Notes under the pieces: model-generated | What the model was told of the DNA's origin: nothing | What the model saw: the letters and a program-made list of their open reading frames with translations, nothing else | Database searches by the model: none | Assembly: GCA_032229885.1 (NCBI GenBank) | Contig: JAVYAJ010000297.1 | Span: 1-21,610 of the forward strand | Direction: 5' to 3' | DNA length: 21,610 nt | From: Anammoximicrobium sp032229885 | GTDB lineage: Bacteria; Planctomycetota; Planctomycetia; Pirellulales; Pirellulaceae | Part shown: positions 16,331-21,610 of the stretch, piece after piece | How the letters are laid out: every line of letters begins with the position of its first letter | Numbering within the stretch: the stretch's first letter is position 1 | Program-made: the position numbers and the translations under genes

Positions 16331-17641
16331 ATGCGCCGCAAATGGTTCTCCGTTGCCAAAGTGACTCTGTTATGGGTCATTGTGTTTCTGATGACGATCG
16401 ATTCCGCGATGGCATGTCGCTGGCTGTGCGCCATCCGCGCCCGCCGCGCCGCGTCATGTTGCCCAACGCCGTGCGTCGCCACTTGTTGGAGTTGTGACGA
16501 CGCGAAGGGCCAGGAGGACGAAGTCCTGCCAGCCGAGCCCGAGCAAGAAACGGCGCAGCCAGCCGAGCCGGCGAAGGAAGAAGCAGAACCGGCGGCCCCA
16601 GAGGCAAAACCGGCGGACCATCCCAAAGAGGCTCCGAAGCCGGTCGAAATGAAAGAGAAGCCCAAGGCGGCTAAGGCCGAGCCCAAGCCGGCCGAGCCCG
16701 CAGCCGCGCCCGAGCCGAAGCCGGCCGAACCGGCAGCCGCGCCCGAACCCAAGCCGGCCGAGCCTGCAATGGCGGCGGAAGCGCCGAAGCCCGAGGCCGA
16801 GCCGAAGGCCGAACCGGAGCCGAAGGCCGAACCAGAGCCGAAGGCCGAACCAGAGCCGAAGGCCGAACCAGAGCCGAAGGCCGAGCCGGAGCCGAAGGCC
16901 GAGCCGGAGCCGAAGGCCGAGCCGGAGCCGAAGGCCGAGCCGGAGCCGAAGGCCGAGCCGGAGCCGAAGGCCGAGCCGGAGCCTAAGGCCGAGCCGGAGC
17001 CTAAGGCCGAACCAGAGCCGAAGGCCGAGGCCGAGCCGACGATGCCTGCCGACGAGCCGAAAGCCGAGCCGGCGGCCAAGGATGCGCTGGACAATCTGTT
17101 CGGCGATCTGCCCAAGGAGCCAGCCGCGGCGCCCGAGATGCCGGCCGAATCCGAACCCGCCGAGCAGCCGAAAGCCGAGCCTGCCAAGACGGATGACATG
17201 GGCGACCTGTTCGGACCGCCGGCCGCTAAGCCCGAGGCGCCCGCCGCCGAACCGGCCAAAGACAACATGGACGACTTGTTCGGACCAGCCGCGGCCAAGC
17301 CGGAAGCCGCGCCAGAAGCGGCGCCGAAAGCGCAGCCCAAGACGGATTCGCTGGACGATCTGTTCGGGCCCCCGGCGCCCAAGCCGGCGCCTGCCGCCGA
17401 TCCGTTTGGAATGATCGAACCGGGCAATCTGCCGATGCGAACCTGGGTGGACGATACGGGCCATTTCCAGGTTACAGCCAAGCTGATTGAAATCCTGGAC
17501 GGCAAGGTTCGTCTGTTGAAGGATACGGGCAAGACGACAACTGTCGACATGGCGCGTCTGAGCGATTCTGACCGACAGTACGTGCAGACGCTGATCGCGC
17601 AGTCCGCTCCAGGCGCGATCGGCCAGTTGGCCGTTCGGTAA
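16331..17641 (+). CDS. Exported Pro/Ala/Glu/Lys-rich repeat protein with C-terminal SHD1-like domain
   Basis: A 436-residue protein. The ATG has GGGAGG eight bases upstream; the frame is also open to a TTG at 16286, which lacks such a site. MRRKW and a hydrophobic core (7-23) end in AMA before C29, a likely signal peptide. Seven cysteines follow within 27 residues (C29, C33, C43, C44, C48, C52, C55). Then comes a low-complexity stretch with three 11-residue and thirteen 6-residue (EPKAEP) repeats, then four copies of a K-[DT]-x-[LM]-x-[DN]-LFG-type motif. About 370-420 (RTWVDDTGHFQVTAKLIE ... VDMARLSDSDRQYV) resembles the SLA1 homology domain 1 found often in planctomycete exported proteins. 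The function is unknown; an envelope or extracellular adaptor role is inference. Confidence 0.88.
   Translation: MRRKWFSVAKVTLLWVIVFLMTIDSAMACRWLCAIRARRAASCCPTPCVATCWSCDDAKGQEDEVLPAEPEQETAQPAEPAKEEAEPAAPEAKPADHPKEAPKPVEMKEKPKAAKAEPKPAEPAAAPEPKPAEPAAAPEPKPAEPAMAAEAPKPEAEPKAEPEPKAEPEPKAEPEPKAEPEPKAEPEPKAEPEPKAEPEPKAEPEPKAEPEPKAEPEPKAEPEPKAEPEPKAEAEPTMPADEPKAEPAAKDALDNLFGDLPKEPAAAPEMPAESEPAEQPKAEPAKTDDMGDLFGPPAAKPEAPAAEPAKDNMDDLFGPAAAKPEAAPEAAPKAQPKTDSLDDLFGPPAPKPAPAADPFGMIEPGNLPMRTWVDDTGHFQVTAKLIEILDGKVRLLKDTGKTTTVDMARLSDSDRQYVQTLIAQSAPGAIGQLAVR
16679..16777 (+). repeat. Three 33-bp tandem repeats inside the SHD1-like gene
   Basis: Three in-frame 33-bp units (16679-16711, 16712-16744, 16745-16777) encode EPKPAEPAAAP, EPKPAEPAAAP and EPKPAEPAMAA. 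They differ at synonymous third positions, and the third also at its end. Confidence 0.85.
16799..17032 (+). repeat. Thirteen 18-bp tandem repeats encoding EPKAEP
   Basis: Thirteen in-frame 18-bp units encode EPKAEP twelve times and EPKAEA once. Units 5-10 (16871-16978) are identical; units 2-4 share a gaacca ending; units 11 and 12 share cct for the first proline. This clustering of silent variants indicates recent unit duplication, so copy number probably varies between strains. Confidence 0.93.
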
Positions 17642-18599
17642 CCAAATCGATCGTGCTGCACGACGTACCGGTTGCCATGCCCTCAGCCGCATGGCAACCG
17701 GACGTGTGGCGCGCGTTGCGGCACGCGTCGCCTGTTAGTCCGAGACAAGCCGAGCGTCGAATCACGGATTCGACGCCGGCTGCGCAAACGCGCGTCGGAT
17801 CGCTCGCGCTGTGCACAGCCCTCGCCGCTCGGGTCGGACATCTGCCGGCCAGCGGCGCCGTGGCGGTGCCCGACGCTCTCGTCTGAAAAAAACGCCACGA
17901 CCCGATGGGCGATCGAATTGTTGAATGATCCGATCGGAAAAGGCCATCCGCATCCGCCTCGACCGGAACGAGCGCCGCCGCGCCGAGCCGTTTGTCGCCA
18001 CCGCCGAAGACGGGCTCCAGGCGGTGTGATCCCCGCCCCTTTTCCCGAACCCCATGCGGCTGGTATGCGGGCCGTCGGCTACTGTCGGTGCGCGGTCGCA
18101 CAGAGCGTCCCGTTTCACCAAAGAAAAAAGTCTGGCTGATCCCTTCCGCCGCACGTCGAGGGATCGCGGTTGGCGATCCGGCGGCGTGGATCGGGACGCG
18201 CGCTTTGAGTGTCGCCGCGCCCCTCTATTTTCGCCAGTTCCATCATCCCGATCCGCGCCGTGAAAATACCGGGCTTCATCTAGGCGCCCCGCGCGTCGGA
18301 TGCGATACGGGCGGCGTAGAATAGGGGCAGCCGTTCGCCACGGTAGCCGTTTCGGTCCTACGTTTTGTACCCGTCGAGACGGTGTTGTGTGTCACGGAAT
18401 CCAGGCAAATCTGAACGCCCACGATTTGGAAAGTGGCGAACCTGCAAAGAGCTTGCCGAATACGTAAGACAGACACAACGGACTCGGATTGGGCACGGAT
18501 GGGCCCACGGACGATCGACGCCCGGTAAAGCCGTCGGAGTCTAAGTGCCGCGTGCGAGCCATTCTGAACGGAATGCCGCACCCGCAACAGGCCGCGTCC
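17642..18599. other. Long intergenic region before ftsK
   Basis: Nearly 960 bp without a credible gene. Apart from the perfect hairpin near its left end, I see no RNA gene or clear promoter. Open frames on both strands give Arg/Ser/Pro-rich translations without domains, typical of chance frames. The right part (from about 18300) is where the ftsK promoter should lie, but no convincing -10/-35 pair was found. Confidence 0.5.
17668..17701 (+). terminator. Perfect 13-bp hairpin after the SHD1-like gene
   Basis: CCGGTTGCCATGC (17668-17680) pairs perfectly with GCATGGCAACCGG (17689-17701) around an 8-nt loop, 27 bp after the stop codon. No T-run follows, so it may be a stem-only terminator or an mRNA 3'-end stabiliser. 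Confidence 0.6.
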
Positions 18600-21206
18600 A
18601 TGCTAGAGAATCGAAATCTGCCCTCGGATTTATTGGCTCTGGGGCTGCTTGTCCTGACCGTATTTCTGGGCATCGCACTGGTGACGTTCGATCCGGCGGA
18701 CCCGATCAACGAACCGACCGGGCCGTTGCGGCACGTGTACGAGCCGGACTTGGTCGTGTTTCCCCAGAACGAGGCGATCGCCAACGGCTGTGGCTATTGG
18801 GGCGCGTATGCCGCCGACTTGCTGTTCAACGCCTGTGGCGCCTGTGCCTATTACGTCGTCATCTCGCTGGGGGTCCTGGATTTTTACCTGCTTCGCCGCC
18901 GCCAGGTCGACACGCCGTTGATTCGCGCGGTCGGTTGGGCGGCCTCGCTGCTGGGGATGGCGACGATGATCGCGATCCTCGCTCCGCGCATTTCGCCCGG
19001 ACCCGTGATCAGTTCTGGCGGCTACTTGGGAGCGCTCGCCAAAGGCCTTCTGCACACCCGATTCGCCATTACCGGCAGTCTGATTTTGGCGGCCAGTCTG
19101 CTCTGCGGCGGACTGTTGCTGTGTACGGACTACGTGTTGCTGCGGCTATTGGCCAGGATCGCGTTCGTCGGCCTGGTCGTCCCCGCCCGCGCCGTCCGCC
19201 TGCTGCCCAAGCGACGCCCGCGTCCGTCGACGCGCGGCAAAGACGCGCCTGCCGTAGATGGCGCACACGAAGTGCTCGACGAATTCGACGAAGTCGTGTC
19301 GATCAAGTTCCGCGCTCGGGAAACCGACGACATCGCGGATGATGAGTTCGCCGAGCTGGACGACGCGATCGGCGAAGACGCCGAGGCGACGGCCGAGCGA
19401 CGGACGAAACGGACGCCGGCGCTCAAACAGGCGTCCCCCGTGACGGGCGCGCCCGCGGAGTTGCCCGATGGTGGCGACCTGCGGATCCGCAAGCCGACCG
19501 ACCGCAACGCCCGCGAAGCGGTGATGCAGTGTCTGGACGAAGCGAGCCGCGGGAAAGAGCACTTGGACTATGTGCTCCCGAGCCTGGACCTGCTGCTGCC
19601 CGCCGACGATTTCTCGTTCGACGAGCAGGAAAAAGAGGTCCGCCGCAAGGCGAAGATCCTGGAGAAAACGTTCGCCGACTTCGGTTTGAAGGTCCGAGTT
19701 GTCGAAATCGAGACGGGGCCGGTCGTGGCTCAGTACGAAGTCGAACTCGAAGCCGGGTTGCGGCTGTCCAAGGTCACCGCCTTGGCCGACGATCTGGCCA
19801 TCGCGTTGCGGGTGCCCAGCGTCCGGATCGTGGCGCCGATTCCCGGCAAGAACACGGTGGGCATCGAAGTCCCCAACGAGCAACGCCAGGTTGTCCGGCT
19901 TCGCGAAGTGATCGAAGAGGGCGGCGCCAAAGTCCGCAAGATGCGTGTGCCGCTGTTCCTGGGCAAGGACGTCTCGGGCAGCCCGCTGTTGGTCGATCTT
20001 TCCTCGCTGCCCCACTTGCTGATCGCTGGACGCACTGGCACGGGCAAGAGCGTCTGCCTGAACGCGATCATCACCTCGATCCTGATGACGCGGCGTCCGG
20101 ACGAAGTGCGGATGTTGATGATCGATCCCAAGATGGTCGAGTTGAGCGGTTATGGACGCTTGCCTCATCTGATGCATCCAGTGGTCACGGATATGCGCAA
20201 AGCCGAAGCCATCCTGGCGTGGGCCGTGGACAAGATGGAGGAACGCTATGCGCTGCTGGCTCGCGCCGGCGTGCGGCACATCGCCAGCTACAATCAACTG
20301 GACGAAGACGAGTTGATGAGCCGCTTGCTGCCGGAGTCGGACGAGGAACGCGCCGCGATTCCGCTGCACTTGCCGTTCATCGTGATCGTGGCCGACGAGA
20401 TTGCCGACATGATGATGACGGCCGGCAAAGAAGTCGAGCAGCACATCATCCGGCTGGCACAAAAGAGCCGAGCGGTCGGCATCCATCTGATCCTGGCGAC
20501 GCAAAAACCCACGGTCGACGTGATCACCGGGCTGATCAAATCCAACTTGCCCGCCCGGATTTCGTTCCAGGTGGCCAGCCGCACGGACAGCCGCGTCGTG
20601 TTGGACGAGATGGGGGCGGACAAACTGCTGGGCAACGGCGACATGCTGTTCCTCTGGCCCGGGACCAGCACCTTGCTTCGAGGCCAGGGCACGTACCTAG
20701 AGGACGACGAGATCTCGCGCGTGGTCGATTTTGTCAGCACGACCGAGCCGGATTTCGTTCACGAACTGATCAACCTCAAGATCACGGACGAGACCGGCGC
20801 GACTCCGACGGAGTTCAAGAAACGCGACGAACTGTACGAAGCGGCGGTCGACATGGTCGTCCGCGAAGGCCGCGGGAGCGTTTCGCTGCTGCAGCGCGCG
20901 ATGGGCATCGGCTATGGGCGAGCCGCCCGCTTGATCGACTTTATGGCCGAGGACGGGATCGTGGGGCCCTACGCCGGCTCGCAGGCACGCGAAGTGCTGA
21001 TCTCGCTGGACGATTGGGAGCGCATGCGGAGCACGGCGGGCGAGCACGCGGCGCCTCCTGCGCCGGCGATGGCCAAACGAAATCGCAAGGTCCTGCTCCG
21101 CGGGCCCGCAAAGCCGGCGGCAGACTTCGACGACGAGTTTGATTTCGAGGACGAGCGCGATGACTGGGACGAGCACGAACAGGACGCCGAATTGCTGCGT
21201 CGCTAG
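18600..21206 (+). CDS. ftsK: FtsK/SpoIIIE-type DNA translocase
   Basis: An 868-residue hexameric ATPase that pumps chromosomal DNA at the division site and activates dimer resolution. From the ATG at 18600, the N-terminus has four or five membrane helices (about 10-29, 69-98, 108-128, 154-175, 178-195). A charged linker (200-310) follows, shorter than in E. coli FtsK. The motor has YVLPSLDLL, Walker A GRTGTGKS (477-484) and Walker B ending in D599/E600 of VADEIAD. The winged-helix gamma domain reads SLLQRAMGIGYGRAARLIDFM ahead of REVLISLDDWE. An acidic tail ends the protein. The frame is open to a TTG at 18489, but 18600 puts the first helix at the usual place; no strong ribosome binding site is visible, so the start is uncertain. 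Confidence 0.95.
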   Translation: MLENRNLPSDLLALGLLVLTVFLGIALVTFDPADPINEPTGPLRHVYEPDLVVFPQNEAIANGCGYWGAYAADLLFNACGACAYYVVISLGVLDFYLLRRRQVDTPLIRAVGWAASLLGMATMIAILAPRISPGPVISSGGYLGALAKGLLHTRFAITGSLILAASLLCGGLLLCTDYVLLRLLARIAFVGLVVPARAVRLLPKRRPRPSTRGKDAPAVDGAHEVLDEFDEVVSIKFRARETDDIADDEFAELDDAIGEDAEATAERRTKRTPALKQASPVTGAPAELPDGGDLRIRKPTDRNAREAVMQCLDEASRGKEHLDYVLPSLDLLLPADDFSFDEQEKEVRRKAKILEKTFADFGLKVRVVEIETGPVVAQYEVELEAGLRLSKVTALADDLAIALRVPSVRIVAPIPGKNTVGIEVPNEQRQVVRLREVIEEGGAKVRKMRVPLFLGKDVSGSPLLVDLSSLPHLLIAGRTGTGKSVCLNAIITSILMTRRPDEVRMLMIDPKMVELSGYGRLPHLMHPVVTDMRKAEAILAWAVDKMEERYALLARAGVRHIASYNQLDEDELMSRLLPESDEERAAIPLHLPFIVIVADEIADMMMTAGKEVEQHIIRLAQKSRAVGIHLILATQKPTVDVITGLIKSNLPARISFQVASRTDSRVVLDEMGADKLLGNGDMLFLWPGTSTLLRGQGTYLEDDEISRVVDFVSTTEPDFVHELINLKITDETGATPTEFKKRDELYEAAVDMVVREGRGSVSLLQRAMGIGYGRAARLIDFMAEDGIVGPYAGSQAREVLISLDDWERMRSTAGEHAAPPAPAMAKRNRKVLLRGPAKPAADFDDEFDFEDERDDWDEHEQDAELLRR

Positions 21207-21280
21207 CCGTAACGCGACCCCCGGGCGGCACGTCTTGAGGCCGCGCGGGGTATGGGACCAATAGAGTCTTAGTTCGTATC

Positions 21281-21301
21281 ATGCGCGCACGGTGCGCGCA
21301 T
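21281..21301. repeat. Perfect 10-bp palindrome with one-base centre
   Basis: ATGCGCGCAC (21281-21290) and GTGCGCGCAT (21292-21301) are exact reverse complements around one G, 75 bp after the ftsK stop. It could be a protein-binding operator-like site or a cruciform; the one-base centre is too short for an ordinary RNA loop unless inner pairs open. Confidence 0.8.
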
Positions 21302-21370
21302 CTTGTACACTGGTCTGTATATTACACTTTTGGGTTGTGGCACTGGCCCGCGTTCAGAAGAAGAGGTTTG

Positions 21371-21442
21371 AACCGCAGAGACGCAGAGGTCGCTGAGGCG
21401 GTAGCCAACGTGAAACTCTGCGTTCTCTGCGTTCTCTGCGGT
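21371..21442. repeat. CGCAGAG-type imperfect inverted repeat
   Basis: The left arm ACCGCAGAGACGCAGAG (from 21372) is complementary to the right arm CTCTGCG(TT)CTCTGCG(TT)CTCTGCGGT (21416-21442), which carries one extra unit. The centre is about 27 bp. The same kind of sequence is known to recur in many bacterial genomes as an intergenic element, so this is probably a dispersed non-autonomous repeat. Confidence 0.75.
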
Positions 21443-21587
21443 CCCCATGTCCGAATGTCTAGTCTCCTTCGCCCGGCAGTGAGGTAGTGCTCGTACCATA
21501 GTCTTAGTTCGTCTGGTTGCGGGCACTGGCCCGCGTTAAGTGGGATTGGGGTGGGATGACTGTTGCGCGCCACAGACGACAGGGGGC

Positions 21588-21608
21588 GTGTTGGCCGAAT
21601 GCCAACAC
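21588..21608. repeat. Small perfect hairpin at the right edge
   Basis: GTGTTGGC (21588-21595) and GCCAACAC (21601-21608) form an 8-bp stem with a CGAAT loop, only two bases from the window end. The role is unknown; it may belong to a feature beyond the window. Confidence 0.5.
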
Positions 21609-21610
21609 CA

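Larger units (their letters stand above)
21257..21543 (+). repeat. Bipartite direct repeat, two copies
   Basis: AGTCTTAGTTCGT occurs at 21265-21277 and 21500-21512, each after a similar ACCA(A)TAG sequence. GGCACTGGCCCGCGTT follows in the same orientation at about 21338-21353 and 21521-21536. In the second copy the two parts are about 10 bp apart; in the first they are separated by about 60 bp holding the palindrome. Confidence 0.8.
21207..21610. other. Repeat-rich non-coding end of the window
   Basis: No credible gene follows ftsK in the remaining 404 bp. Instead there is a perfect palindrome, two copies of a bipartite direct repeat, a CGCAGAG-type inverted repeat, and a small hairpin at the right edge, described separately. 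The density of repeats suggests an array of short interspersed elements. Confidence 0.65.

Noticed and set aside
17672..18139. Plus and minus open frames in the gap before ftsK
   Set aside because: Translations are Arg/Pro/Ser-rich, several frames compete, no ribosome binding site or domain supports any of them.
19146..20504. 452-codon minus-strand frame inside ftsK
   Set aside because: Antisense shadow of the FtsK motor, which carries all expected motifs.

Overview
The window is high-GC, densely coding bacterial DNA. It looks chromosomal and most likely planctomycete (Planctomycetota, perhaps Pirellulales-like). The main pointers are an exported Pro/Ala/Glu/Lys-rich protein ending in an SHD1-like domain, a large secreted glycosidase-like protein of unknown family, a KAS/ACP/CrtI-like trio, long GC-rich intergenic stretches with heptamer and inverted repeats, and an FtsK typical in architecture. 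The taxonomic call is inference. No rRNA, tRNA, CRISPR array, transposase or phage gene was seen.

Layout. 442-3436 (minus): a two-component pair, a membrane-bound NtrB-type histidine kinase whose 3' end overlaps an NtrC-type sigma-54 activator. 3782-4336 (minus): a small pRiA4b ORF-3-family protein, apparently less GC-rich than its neighbours. 4707-5987 (minus): a DegT/DnrJ/EryC1/StrS PLP aminotransferase. 6239-6976 (minus): a MobA-like nucleotidyltransferase. 6977-7853: no confident gene, but a 7-bp tandem repeat of 15 clear units followed by about 8 decayed units. 7854-10622 (plus): a 922-residue exported protein with a putative beta-sandwich and TIM-barrel-like region. 10852-11640 (minus): a NIF3-family metal protein. 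12027-12833 (plus): a TIM-barrel sugar-phosphate isomerase/epimerase-like protein lacking one catalytic glutamate. 12961-15985 (minus): a ketosynthase, an acyl carrier protein and a phytoene-desaturase-like flavoprotein, spaced like an operon. 16331-17641 (plus): the SHD1-like repeat protein. 18600-21206 (plus): FtsK. 21207-21610: non-coding, with several inverted and direct repeats.

How the genes work together. The kinase and regulator form one signalling unit. The ketosynthase, ACP and desaturase-like enzyme form one probable acyl-chain or polyene modification pathway. This trio is the best candidate here for an undescribed pathway; similar enzyme types occur in the candidate ladderane-lipid clusters of anammox planctomycetes, but the product cannot be read from sequence. 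The remaining genes look like independent single transcription units. All calls come from reading the sequence and translations; no database search was run.
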